Below, piece by piece: positions 33,839 through 42,630 of a stretch of 64,000 nucleotides of DNA. The DNA is from Brachybacterium muris (lineage in GTDB: Bacteria > Actinomycetota > Actinomycetes > Actinomycetales > Dermabacteraceae), in contig NZ_JAFBCB010000001.1 in the NCBI RefSeq assembly GCF_016907455.1, positions 1,240,001-1,304,000 of the forward strand, in the 5' to 3' direction. Positions within the stretch are counted from its first letter, which is position 1; every line of letters begins with the position of its first letter. The translations under genes were made by a program, and so were the position numbers. The notes under the pieces were generated by a model, which was not told where the DNA came from, did not search any database, and saw nothing but the letters and a program-made list of their open reading frames with translations.

Positions 33839-34309
33839 ATGACCGAGCAGCCCCGCATGAACGTGGAGAGCTTCAATCTGGACCACCGCACCGTGGCCGC
33901 CCCCTACCTGCGCATCGCCGACCGCAAGGAGCTTCCCGGCGGGGACGTGCTGACCAAGTTCGACGTGCGCTTCACCCAGCCCAACACCGAACACCTGGAC
34001 TCCGAGGCCGTACACTCCCTGGAGCACCTGATGGCCGAGCACATGCGCAACCACTCCGACCAGGTGATCGACGTGTCCCCGATGGGCTGCCGCACCGGCT
34101 TCTACGTGCTGCTGATCGGCGACCACACCGCCGAGGACTTCGCCCCCGTGCTGGAGGCCACCCTGAAGCACCTGCTCGCCGCGACCGAGGTGCCTGCCGC
34201 CAACGAGGTGCAGTGCGGCTGGGGCGCGCACCACACCATGGAGGGCGCGAAGACGGCAGCCCGCGCCTTCCTCGAGGCCCGCGACCAGTGGGGCCAGGTC
34301 ACTGCCTGA
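33839..34309 (+). CDS. luxS: S-ribosylhomocysteine lyase LuxS
   Basis: 156 residues; cleaves S-ribosylhomocysteine to homocysteine and DPD, the AI-2 precursor, in the activated methyl cycle. The metal-binding H-S-L-E-H (about 60-64), the catalytic Cys in G-C-R-T-G-F-Y (about 84-90) and the C-terminal metal-ligand Cys in Q-C-G-W-G (about 127-131) are present. Start ATG 33839 has GAAGGAG about 8 bases upstream. It converges on malQ with a 6-base gap. No pfs or lsr genes are nearby. Confidence 0.96.
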   Translation: MTEQPRMNVESFNLDHRTVAAPYLRIADRKELPGGDVLTKFDVRFTQPNTEHLDSEAVHSLEHLMAEHMRNHSDQVIDVSPMGCRTGFYVLLIGDHTAEDFAPVLEATLKHLLAATEVPAANEVQCGWGAHHTMEGAKTAARAFLEARDQWGQVTA

Positions 34310-34315
34310 GCCTGA

Positions 34316-36436
34316 TCAGCTCCCGGCCAGGGCCTCGCGCACGGCGGTCAGCAGGCGTGCGGTGCGCGGATCGGTGGCCAGATCGTCGATGGTGACGGGC
34401 TGCTCCTGGTCATCGGCCAGCGGGATCCGCCAGTTCGGGTATTCCTCGTCGGTGCCCGGCTGGTTCTGGATCCGACGCTCGCCCACGCAGTCCACCAGGG
34501 ACACCACCAGCAGCAGCGAGGGCGTGCGCGCCAGGTGGCGGTGCAGGGCGATCACGGTGTCCTCGATGTCCGCACCCGCGGCCAGCAGGCCCTCGGCACG
34601 CAGCACATCCAGCACCTCCTCGCGGCCGGCGGCATCGGTGGCCTGCTCCTCGGCGAGGTCCCGCTCCAGCAGGCCCAGCTGGTGGCGCAGCGTCACGTGG
34701 TCACCGGCCAGGTACCCGGCCGTGGGCGGCAGGTCATGGGTGTTGACCGAGGCCATGCACAGCTCCCGGTAGTGCTCCGGAGGCAGGGGCTTGCCATCGT
34801 GGTCGTACTCGAACCACAGGATCGAGGTGCCCAGGATCCCGCGGTCACTGAGGTAGTCGCGCACCCACGGCTCGAAGGTGCCCAGGTCCTCCCCCACCAC
34901 CAGGGTGTTCGAGCGGTGGGCCTCCAGCGCCAGGATGCCCACCATGGCGTCGTGGTCGTAGAACACGTAGGCGCCGTCGGCGGCGATGTTGCCCTCGGGG
35001 ATCCACCACAGGCGGAACAGGCCCAGCACATGGTCGATGCGCAGCGCACCGGCGTGCCGCATCAGCGAGCGCAGCATGTCCCGCCAGGGGCGGTAGGCGA
35101 CGTCGCGCAGGCCCTCGGGGTGCCACGGCGGCTGGTCCCAGTTCTGGCCCTGCTGGTTGTACTGGTCAGCCGGTGCACCCACTCCCACGCCCGTGGCCAG
35201 GGCGTGCCGCAACCGCCACGAGTCGGCGCCCACCTGCTCCACACCCACGGCAAGATCGTGCATCACCCCGATCCGCATACCGGCATCGAGGGCCGCGGCC
35301 TGCGCGGCCGACTGCTGCTCGTCCAGCAGCCACTGCACCCAGGCGTGGAACTCGATCCGGTCGGCCAGCTCGATGCGGGCCTGCTCCACCGTGCGGTCAT
35401 CCAGGTCCTTCAGCACCGCGTCCTGTGTGCCGCGCAGCTTCTCGGCGATGGCCGACCAGGTGGCGAAGTCCTCGAGCCCCTGTCCCTCCCGCAGGCGGTA
35501 GGCGTCGAACAGGGCCTGGCGGCCGGCGGTGCGAGGAACCGCGTACAGCTCCTCCAGCGCCTTCATCTTGGCGGTGAACACCTCATCGCGCTCGAGGCGG
35601 TCGGTGCGCTCGTTCCACGGCGCGACCTCGCTCCTGAGCAGGGCGATGCGCTGGCGGGCGAAGGGCGGCAGGTCCCGCATCTCCGGGACGTCCTCGATGC
35701 GCAGATACAGCGGGCTCATGAAGCGGCGCGTCACCGGCAGGTAGGGGGAGGGCTCCACCGGGGCGGTGGGGTAGGAGGCGTGCAGCGGGTTCACCAGCAG
35801 GAAGTCCGCACCGTGGCGGGCTCCGCTGATCGCGGCGAGGTCCCGCATGTCACCGAGGTCGCCGATGCCCCAGGAGCGGTCCGAGCGCACCGAGTACAGC
35901 TGGGCCTGCAGGCCGTAGGCGCGGCGCGATCCGAGCTGCTCGTGCACCCGCAGGCGGGCCGGGGTGACCACCACGTCGGCCTCCTCGATCCCGGCGGAGG
36001 TCTCGGCGACCACGCGGTGCCAGCCCAGCGGCAGGCCGGAAGGAAGGTGGAAGCGGGCGCGGCCGCGCAGGGTGCCGTCCAGGTCGAACGGCGGGGTGAA
36101 GTCGTCGATCTGGTGCAGGTCCCAGCGGGCCCCGCTCTCCAGGCGCAGGTGCACCGACACGCCGGTGCCGTGGTCCACGTGCACGGGGATGCTGGACTCG
36201 TGGTCCTCCCGCAGCACGGTCACCGGCGGCAGGGTGCGGCGCCACGGGGCGCGCTCCCGCTCGGCCCGCACCGCGGCGAGGTCCTCATCGGTCTCGACCC
36301 GGTGGCCGAGGGCGGCGACCACCTTGCGCAGGGTGTCGTCGGCGACGTTCTTCTGGGTGCCGTCGAACCCCCAGTAGTCGGTGCCGATGCCGAGGTCACG
36401 GGCAAGTTCGCGCAGGGCGGTGGTGTCCAGAGCCAT
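34316..36436 (-). CDS. malQ: 4-alpha-glucanotransferase MalQ (amylomaltase)
   Basis: 706 residues, GH77. An N-terminal beta domain of about 150 residues, typical of the long actinobacterial form, precedes the TIM barrel. The nucleophile Asp is in L-R-I-D-H-V-L-G (about 465), acid/base Glu in V-G-E-D-L-G (about 515) and the third Asp in N-T-H-D-L-P (about 565). It disproportionates maltodextrins in the cytoplasm. TACGAT (minus) at 36444-36449 is 7 bases before the ATG. No other mal genes are adjacent. Confidence 0.96.
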   Translation of the reverse strand: MALDTTALRELARDLGIGTDYWGFDGTQKNVADDTLRKVVAALGHRVETDEDLAAVRAERERAPWRRTLPPVTVLREDHESSIPVHVDHGTGVSVHLRLESGARWDLHQIDDFTPPFDLDGTLRGRARFHLPSGLPLGWHRVVAETSAGIEEADVVVTPARLRVHEQLGSRRAYGLQAQLYSVRSDRSWGIGDLGDMRDLAAISGARHGADFLLVNPLHASYPTAPVEPSPYLPVTRRFMSPLYLRIEDVPEMRDLPPFARQRIALLRSEVAPWNERTDRLERDEVFTAKMKALEELYAVPRTAGRQALFDAYRLREGQGLEDFATWSAIAEKLRGTQDAVLKDLDDRTVEQARIELADRIEFHAWVQWLLDEQQSAAQAAALDAGMRIGVMHDLAVGVEQVGADSWRLRHALATGVGVGAPADQYNQQGQNWDQPPWHPEGLRDVAYRPWRDMLRSLMRHAGALRIDHVLGLFRLWWIPEGNIAADGAYVFYDHDAMVGILALEAHRSNTLVVGEDLGTFEPWVRDYLSDRGILGTSILWFEYDHDGKPLPPEHYRELCMASVNTHDLPPTAGYLAGDHVTLRHQLGLLERDLAEEQATDAAGREEVLDVLRAEGLLAAGADIEDTVIALHRHLARTPSLLLVVSLVDCVGERRIQNQPGTDEEYPNWRIPLADDQEQPVTIDDLATDPRTARLLTAVREALAGS

Positions 36437-36472
36437 GCCGACAATCGTAACGCCCCCGGGAGGAACCTCTGC

Positions 36473-38116
36473 TCAGGTCCAGCCGGGCAGCCACATGCGC
36501 CACTGCCATTGCTCGGTGTCGATCACCTGTCCGGTCCAGATCGGCCAGAAGAATGCCGAGACCAGCACGATGAGGGTGAGCAGACTGCCTGCGAACAGGC
36601 CCCCGGCCAGGCGTCTGTCGGGATCTGCGTCACGCTTGCCGATCACCAGGCCCAGCACGTACGCCAGGCACAGCACCAGCCACGGTTCGAACACCACGGC
36701 GTAGAAGGTGAAGATGGTGCGGTCGGCGTACAGCATCCACGGCAGGTACCCGGCGGCGATGCCCGCCAGGGCCGCCCAGGCGCGGCCGTCGCGGAACCGG
36801 ATCGCTAGCATCACCGTGATCAGCAGCGCGAGCGTGCCCAGCCACCAGATCAGCGGGTTCCCCACCGACAGGATGTGGGAGGAGCAGTTCGCCACCTCGC
36901 AGCCCTGCTCGCCGTACTCGTAGCCGCGGTAGTAGAAGTTGGTGGGCCGCAGCATCAGCGTCCACCCCCAGGGATCGGCCATGTAGGGGTGCTCGGAGTC
37001 CAGTCCGATGTGGAAGTCGTAGGCCTGCCGGTGGTAGTGCCACAGTGACGCCAACGCGTCCAGCGGACCGAAACCGGTGCCGTGGCCCTCCTCGCTCGCC
37101 CAGTGGCGGTAGTAGCCCTTGTCCCCGGCGAACCAGCCGGCCCAGGAGGCCACGTACACCACCACGGCGGTGCCCACCATCGCGAAGAACGCAGGGATCG
37201 CATCGCGCACCAGACCCACCCACGCCCAGCTGCGCTGGCCGGCGGTGCGGCGGGCCCACCAGTCCCACAGCACCGTCATGATGCCGAACACCGCCAGAAA
37301 GTAGATCCCGGACCACTTCACCGAGCAGGCCAGCCCCAGCATCACCCCGGCCACCAGTCGCCACGGCCGCAGCCCCGCCCGATACGTGGTGCCCGGGTGA
37401 GGGATTGCTCGGGAACCGGTGGCGCTGCCCGTGGGCTGCGGGGTGACCGCGGCCAGGTGCAGGCGTGCCGTGTGCAGGGCCAGGCCCTCCCGGAAGTGGT
37501 CGCGGTCGATCAGCAGCGCGCCGAAGGCGGCCAGTGCGAAGAACATCAGCACCAGGTCCAGCAGGCTGGTGCGGGAGTGCACCAGGTGCATCCCGTCCAC
37601 GGCCAGCAGCAGGCCGGCGATCAGCCCCACCGTGGTGGAGCGGAACAGGCGGCGGCCGATACGGGCCGTCATCAGCACGCTGAGCGAGCCCAGCACGGCC
37701 ACCGAGATCCGCCAGCCCCAGGGGTTGTCGGCCCCGAGCAGCATCATCCCGGCGCCGATCACCCACTTGCCGGCGCTGGGATGGACCACGTAGGCGCCGC
37801 GGTCCTCGTAGGTGTCCACCTCGCCGCGCTCGAAGACCGCGTCGTGCTCGTCGGGCCAGGCCATCTCCACGCCCTCCTGGGTGAGGGCATAGCCGTCCTT
37901 GACGTAGTAGGTCTCGTCGAAGATCAGCTCCGTGATCGACCCCAGGCCCCACAGCCGCAGCACCAGCGCCAGTGCGAACACCGCCAGGGCGCCGGCCCAC
38001 GCCGGCCTCGAGAAGGGGAGGTCCATCACCTTCAGCCGGGAGCGGTGGGAGTCGAGAACGGCCTCGTCCTCGACCTCGGCGACGGAACGTGGCCGCGCCC
38101 GCTCCTGGGTGTGCAC
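36473..38116 (-). CDS. pmt: Polyprenyl-phosphate-mannose-protein mannosyltransferase (Pmt)
   Basis: 547 residues of the GT39 family: F-D-E-T-Y-Y-V near 65-71 (the catalytic Asp-Glu pair), H-P-S-A-G-K-W (about 112-118), and about ten membrane helices with the C-terminal Pmt 4TM domain. It O-mannosylates exported proteins from polyprenyl-phosphate-mannose. GTG 38116 with TAGCAT 6 bases upstream (38123-38128) marks a leaderless start. It diverges from rsmI, the order known in mycobacteria (Rv1002c-Rv1003). Confidence 0.93.
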   Translation of the reverse strand: MHTQERARPRSVAEVEDEAVLDSHRSRLKVMDLPFSRPAWAGALAVFALALVLRLWGLGSITELIFDETYYVKDGYALTQEGVEMAWPDEHDAVFERGEVDTYEDRGAYVVHPSAGKWVIGAGMMLLGADNPWGWRISVAVLGSLSVLMTARIGRRLFRSTTVGLIAGLLLAVDGMHLVHSRTSLLDLVLMFFALAAFGALLIDRDHFREGLALHTARLHLAAVTPQPTGSATGSRAIPHPGTTYRAGLRPWRLVAGVMLGLACSVKWSGIYFLAVFGIMTVLWDWWARRTAGQRSWAWVGLVRDAIPAFFAMVGTAVVVYVASWAGWFAGDKGYYRHWASEEGHGTGFGPLDALASLWHYHRQAYDFHIGLDSEHPYMADPWGWTLMLRPTNFYYRGYEYGEQGCEVANCSSHILSVGNPLIWWLGTLALLITVMLAIRFRDGRAWAALAGIAAGYLPWMLYADRTIFTFYAVVFEPWLVLCLAYVLGLVIGKRDADPDRRLAGGLFAGSLLTLIVLVSAFFWPIWTGQVIDTEQWQWRMWLPGWT

Positions 38117-38197
38117 CCGGTCATGCTAGGTCATCCAGCGGCGCCGCCCAGGATGTCTCCGCATGGCCCCACCGACAGCGTGGCTACGATGGCGGCC

Positions 38198-39040
38198 ATG
38201 CTCGCCCCCGGTGTCCTCACCCTTGCCGCCACTCCCATCGGGAACCCGCTGGACGCCTCCGTGCGCCTGGTGCGGGCCCTGGAGCAGGCCGATCTGATCG
38301 CCGCGGAGGACACCCGGCGCCTGGCGCGCCTCGCGGCGGACCTCGAGGTGACGATCACCGCCACTGTGCTCTCCTACCACGAGCACAATGAGGCCGAGCG
38401 CACCCCCCGACTGCTGGAGGCCCTCGAGGCAGGGCAGCGCGTGCTGATCGTCACCGATGCGGGGATGCCGGTGGTCTCCGATCCCGGGTTCCGGGCCGTG
38501 CGCGCCGCGACCGACGCCGGCTACGGGACCACGGTGATCCCCGGCCCGTCCGCTGTGCTGACTGCACTGGCGGCTTCCGGGATCGCACCGGGCCGTTTCA
38601 GCTTCGAGGGGTTCCCGCCGCGGCGCGACGGCAAGCGCGCCTCCGTCTTCGAGCCCCTGGCCGACGAGGCCCGCACGCTGATCTTCTTCGAGTCGCCCCG
38701 CCGCACCGCCGCCACCCTGACCGCCATGCGGGAGGCGTTCGGGAAGGACCGGCAGGCAGCCGTGGCGCGTGAGCTCACCAAGACCCACGAGGAGGTGCTG
38801 CGCGGCACGTTGGCGGAGCTGGCCGACTGGGCGGCGAACACCGAGGTGCTGGGGGAGATCGTGATCGTGGTGGCCGGTGCGCAGCCACGCTCTGCCAGCG
38901 CCGAGGACCTGCTGGATGAGGTGCTGGAGCGCGCTGCGTCAGGGGAGCGGCTGAAGGACGCTGCGAAGGCCGTGGCCCGCGGCAGCCAGGGTGTCACGGC
39001 TCGAGAGCTGTACGACCTCGCGCTCGCTGCGCGGCGCTGA
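38198..39040 (+). CDS. rsmI: 16S rRNA 2'-O-methyltransferase RsmI (C1402)
   Basis: 280 residues of the tetrapyrrole-methylase fold. P-I-G-N-P-L-D-A-S (about 12-20), A-E-D-T-R-R (about 36-41), D-A-G-M-P-V-V-S-D-P-G (about 86-96) and P-G-P-S-A-V make the SAM and RNA sites. The K-T-H-E-E motif is also kept. It methylates the ribose of C1402 in the decoding centre. TACGAT at 38185-38190 is 7 bases before the ATG. Confidence 0.95.
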   Translation: MLAPGVLTLAATPIGNPLDASVRLVRALEQADLIAAEDTRRLARLAADLEVTITATVLSYHEHNEAERTPRLLEALEAGQRVLIVTDAGMPVVSDPGFRAVRAATDAGYGTTVIPGPSAVLTALAASGIAPGRFSFEGFPPRRDGKRASVFEPLADEARTLIFFESPRRTAATLTAMREAFGKDRQAAVARELTKTHEEVLRGTLAELADWAANTEVLGEIVIVVAGAQPRSASAEDLLDEVLERAASGERLKDAAKAVARGSQGVTARELYDLALAARR

Positions 39041-39224
39041 GCTCGGGACCCCTCGACCCTGCTCCAGGACACCCCCACTTTTGGGCGCCCAGCGTGAGCT
39101 GACCACCTCCCGAGGGCCATATCGGCGGTTCTGCGCCCAAACTTCGGGGTGGGTTGAGGGTAGGTGGGGCTGAGGGCTGGTGGGGGGGGTGAGGGCAGGG
39201 GAGTGTCCGGGCCCGGGCAGACGC

Positions 39225-39256
39225 ACAAGAGCCCCGGCCGAGGCCGGGGCTCTTGT
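39225..39256 (-). terminator. Hairpin terminator of rpmF
   Basis: ACAAGAGCCCCGGC pairs with its complement across a 4-base loop (14 bp). It may serve rsmI from the other side; 39041-39224 holds nothing else but a G-rich stretch. Confidence 0.8.
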
Positions 39257-39311
39257 GGTGAGGTCAGTGGCGGGGATCAGTCCCGCGCCCTGTGATCGGT
39301 CGTCGACCAGA

Positions 39312-39482
39312 TCAGTCGTCGATCTGCAGGAGACCGCGCTGGTAGGCCTTGGCCAGACGACGCGGCACCGCAGTGGTGCGACCGCGGACGGTGACCTGCT
39401 GCAGGTCGGCGTTGGACGCCTTCCAGTTCGCACGGCGGGACCGGGTGCGAGCCCGGGACATCTTGAACTTGGGCACTGCCAT
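39312..39482 (-). CDS. rpmF: 50S ribosomal protein bL32 (cysteine-free form)
   Basis: 56 residues beginning [16 protein letters not shown], the bL32 signature. It has no cysteines, so it is the zinc-independent type. AAGGAGCG lies just before the ATG. The C-terminus [12 protein letters not shown] is typical of the actinobacterial short form. No other ribosomal gene is adjacent. Confidence 0.95.
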   Translation of the reverse strand: MAVPKFKMSRARTRSRRANWKASNADLQQVTVRGRTTAVPRRLAKAYQRGLLQIDD

Positions 39483-39734
39483 GGGACGCTCCTTGACGGT
39501 CCGGAGGATGGTCTGCTGTCGGTGTCCCCCGCGAGAACGGCCCGCCGCAGCGATCAGCCGAGCAGGCGCGCAGAGGGACACGCAACAGCCGATCATTCTG
39601 CCACAGGAGTGGGCATTCCCGCACCGGGGAGGCAGGTGACCTCCGCCACCGCGTACGGGTGATCGACGATGTGAGCCTACCCGAGGACACAGGAACGGGT
39701 ATCTGAGGCGCCACCGGAACCTACGATGGGGCCC

Positions 39735-40676
39735 ATGCCCGATGCCTCTCCGACACCCGTGCGCCGACGCGAGGAACTCGATCCTCGCCCCAGCTCGCGC
39801 GACCGTTCTTGGCCGCCCGCCCCCGGACCACTGCCGCTGCCGGTGATCGACAACCATTGCCACCTCGACTTCGCCGACGGCGACGAGGAGCTCACCGTCA
39901 CCGGTCACGTGGAGCGCGCCGCCCAGGTGGGGATCGACGGGGTGATCACCATCGGCTCCGACATGGAGGCCGCCCGCTGGACCGCCCGTCTGATGGCTGA
40001 CCCCGCTCGACCCGCCGCGCTGCGCGGCGGTGTCGCCGTGCACCCCAACGAGGCGGCCCTGCATGCCCGCAGTCACGGCCACGACGGTGAGCCCATGATC
40101 CCGCTGGACGAGGCGATCGCCGAGATCTCCCAGCTGATCCGCACCGACGGCATGGTCACCGTGGGGGAGACGGGCCTGGACTGGTTCCGCACCTCCCGCA
40201 AGGACGAGCAGGCCCGCGACGCCCAGTTCGAGGCGTTCCGCGCCCACATCGCGCTGGCCAAGGAGACCGGGCTGCCGATGCAGATCCACGACCGCGAGGC
40301 CCACCGCGACGTGCTCGAGGTGCTCGATGCCGATGGCGCCCCCGATCGCACCGTGCTGCACTGCTTCTCCGGGGACGCCGAGTTCGCCCGCGCGTGCGTG
40401 GACCGCGGCTTCTACCTCTCCTTCGCCGGGAACGTCACCTTCAAGAACGCCGAGAACCTGCGCGGTGCCCTGGCCGAGGTGGGCATCGACCGCGTGATGG
40501 TGGAGACCGACGCCCCGTTCCTCACCCCGGTGCCGTACCGGGGCCGCCCCAACTCCTCGTACCTGGTCCCGCTGACGATGGCGCAGATCGCCGAATCTGC
40601 CGGGGTGGACCTGGATGAGGCCTGCCGGCGGGTGGGGGAGACCACGCGTGAGGTGTACGGATGGCCCGTAGCATGA
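39735..40676 (+). CDS. tatD: TatD family metal-dependent deoxyribonuclease
   Basis: 313 residues. After a 35-residue variable lead comes the metal motif D-N-H-C-H-L-D-F (about 41-48), G-E-T-G-L-D-W near 142-148, Q-I-H-D-R-E and the late His in H-C-F-S-G plus E-T-D-A-P-F-L near 258-264, all of the TatD TIM barrel. Acts as a 3'-5' DNase or quality-control hydrolase. TACGAT at 39722-39727 is 7 bases before this ATG; the ATG at 39726 lies inside that box and is not used. It heads the tatD-rsmA-ispE operon. Confidence 0.94.
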   Translation: MPDASPTPVRRREELDPRPSSRDRSWPPAPGPLPLPVIDNHCHLDFADGDEELTVTGHVERAAQVGIDGVITIGSDMEAARWTARLMADPARPAALRGGVAVHPNEAALHARSHGHDGEPMIPLDEAIAEISQLIRTDGMVTVGETGLDWFRTSRKDEQARDAQFEAFRAHIALAKETGLPMQIHDREAHRDVLEVLDADGAPDRTVLHCFSGDAEFARACVDRGFYLSFAGNVTFKNAENLRGALAEVGIDRVMVETDAPFLTPVPYRGRPNSSYLVPLTMAQIAESAGVDLDEACRRVGETTREVYGWPVA

Positions 40677-41644
40677 AGGGCATCGACCCTGCCGCCGACG
40701 GTCTGCTGCTGACCCCGCGCGACGTGCGCGAGCTGGCCTCCTTCGCGGGCATCCATCCCTCCAAGCAGCGCGGGCAGAACTTCGTGGTGGATCCCAACAC
40801 GGTGCGCACCATCGTCGAGCGCGCCGGGATCCAGCCGGGCGAGGCCGTGCTCGAGGTGGGACCGGGCCTGGGGTCGCTGACCCTGGGCCTGCTGGAGGCG
40901 GGGGCGGACGTGGCCGCGATCGAGATCGACCGGGGGCTGGCCGAGCTGCTGCCGGCCACCCTGGCGGTTCGCGGCGTGGCCGAGGACCGCTGGACGCTGG
41001 TGCACGCCGACGCCCTCCAGGTCACCGAACTCCCTGTCCTGCCCGGTGAGGGACAGGCGGGCCGCCTGCCCACGCGTCTGGTGGCGAACCTGCCCTACAA
41101 CGTGGCCACCCCCATCCTGCTCACCCACCTGCAGCGCTTCGACTCCCTGCGCTCCGCCCTGGTGATGGTGCAGTCCGAGGTGGTGGACCGCCTGGCCGCG
41201 GGCCCTGGTTCCCGCACCTACGGCGCACCCAGTGTGAAGACCTCCTGGTACGGGACCGCCCAGAAGGCCGGCACCATCTCCCGCCAGGTGTTCTGGCCGG
41301 TCCCGAACGTCGACTCCGCCCTGGTGGAGGTGACGCGTCATGCCGAGCCGATCGGCACGGAGGCGGAGCGCGAGCAGACCTTCGCCGTGATCGACGCCGC
41401 CTTCGCCCAGAGGCGCAAGACCCTCCGCGCGGCGCTGGCCACCTGGGCCGGCAGCGCCCCCCAAGCAGGCCGGATCCTCGAGGCCGCCGGCATCGACCCC
41501 GGCAGGCGAGGGGAGACCCTCGAGGTCGCCGAGTTCCTGTCCATCGCCCGCGCCCGCCCCACGGTCGACGGCTCGGCTGCCGACGACTCGGGTGCCGCCG
41601 ACACGGCTGCCGACCGGACGAGCTTTACGGGGGAGGATCGATGA
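40673..41644 (+). CDS. rsmA: 16S rRNA dimethyladenosine transferase RsmA (KsgA)
   Basis: 323 residues from ATG 40673, which overlaps the tatD stop (ATGA); ATG 40661 is an alternative. SAM motif [16 protein letters not shown] and the N-L-P-Y-N catalytic motif near 137 are present, and [10 protein letters not shown] follows. It dimethylates A1518/A1519 of 16S rRNA. The last 40 residues are a low-complexity tail. Confidence 0.95.
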   Translation: MKGIDPAADGLLLTPRDVRELASFAGIHPSKQRGQNFVVDPNTVRTIVERAGIQPGEAVLEVGPGLGSLTLGLLEAGADVAAIEIDRGLAELLPATLAVRGVAEDRWTLVHADALQVTELPVLPGEGQAGRLPTRLVANLPYNVATPILLTHLQRFDSLRSALVMVQSEVVDRLAAGPGSRTYGAPSVKTSWYGTAQKAGTISRQVFWPVPNVDSALVEVTRHAEPIGTEAEREQTFAVIDAAFAQRRKTLRAALATWAGSAPQAGRILEAAGIDPGRRGETLEVAEFLSIARARPTVDGSAADDSGAADTAADRTSFTGEDR

Positions 41645-42576
41645 CCCCCGCCCCGCACCGGGTGGTGGCCACCGCGCCCGGCAAGATCAACCTGTCCCTG
41701 CGCGTTGGCGGTGCCGACCATCGCGGCTACCATGCGCTGGCCACGGTGTTCCAGGCAGTGGACCTGCTGGAGACCGTCGAGGCCCGACTGCCCGAGCAGC
41801 CGGGCTCCCTGGCCCTCACGATCGACTCCCGTGTGCGCGGACACGTCCCGGTGGACTCCACCAACCTCGCCCTGCGCGCCGCCGAGCTGCTGCGCAGCGA
41901 GACCGGTACCCAGCACGGCGCGCACCTGCACATCACCAAGCAGGTGCCGATCGCCGGTGGCATGGGAGGCGGCTCGGCCGACGCCGCCGCCGCGCTGGTG
42001 GCCCTGAACCACCTGTGGCAGACGGGTCTGTCCCCCCAGGAGCTCATGCTGCTGGGATCACGGCTCGGCGCCGACGTGCCCTTCGCAGTGCTCGGGGGAA
42101 CGGCGCTGGGCACCGGCAACGGCGACCAGCTCACCCCGGCCCCCGCGCCAGCGACGCTCACCTGGCTGCTGTGCGCCCCCGGTGGTCACCTCTCCACCCC
42201 CGAGGTGTTCCGGGTGTTCGACGAGCTGGCGGCCAGCTCCTCGGCGCCGCCACCGGTCACTCCGCAGCCCGACCACGAGCAGCTGAGAGCCCTCGCCGCC
42301 GGCGATGTGGAAGCGATAGCCGGCACCCTGGCCAACGAGCTCCACCATGCGGCGGTGCACCAGCGCCCGGACCTGCAGGACCTGCTGGACGCACTGCGGG
42401 AACGGGGAGCGCTGGCGGCGATCGTCTCCGGTTCCGGCCCCACTCTCGCCGCGCTGGTTCACGATGACGAGCACGGGCATCAGGTGAGCGAGCGCCTCCG
42501 TGCGGACCTCGGCGACCTGGACTGCGTGGTCGCACCCAGCACCCCGCACGGCGCGAGGATCATCGAGGCCGCCTGA
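41641..42576 (+). CDS. ispE: 4-diphosphocytidyl-2-C-methyl-D-erythritol kinase IspE
   Basis: 311 residues of the GHMP kinase family. A-P-G-K-I-N-L-S-L (about 12-20), ATP-binding P-I-A-G-G-M-G-G-G-S-A-D-A (about 104-116) and a late S-G-S-G-P-T-L are present. It performs the ATP-dependent step of the MEP isoprenoid pathway. ATGA overlap with rsmA; the tatD-rsmA-ispE order is common in Actinobacteria. Confidence 0.95.
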   Translation: MTPAPHRVVATAPGKINLSLRVGGADHRGYHALATVFQAVDLLETVEARLPEQPGSLALTIDSRVRGHVPVDSTNLALRAAELLRSETGTQHGAHLHITKQVPIAGGMGGGSADAAAALVALNHLWQTGLSPQELMLLGSRLGADVPFAVLGGTALGTGNGDQLTPAPAPATLTWLLCAPGGHLSTPEVFRVFDELAASSSAPPPVTPQPDHEQLRALAAGDVEAIAGTLANELHHAAVHQRPDLQDLLDALRERGALAAIVSGSGPTLAALVHDDEHGHQVSERLRADLGDLDCVVAPSTPHGARIIEAA

Positions 42577-42630
42577 GAGACCCGGTTCTCCAGCTGCTCG
42601 GCCGTCCAGCTCGCTCAGCTGTACAGCAGC

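Noticed and set aside
30471..34309. An AI-2 export and synthesis module formed by the AI-2E-family gene and luxS
   Set aside because: The two genes are 2 kb apart with unrelated genes between, the transporter is frameshifted, and the family name does not prove AI-2 transport.
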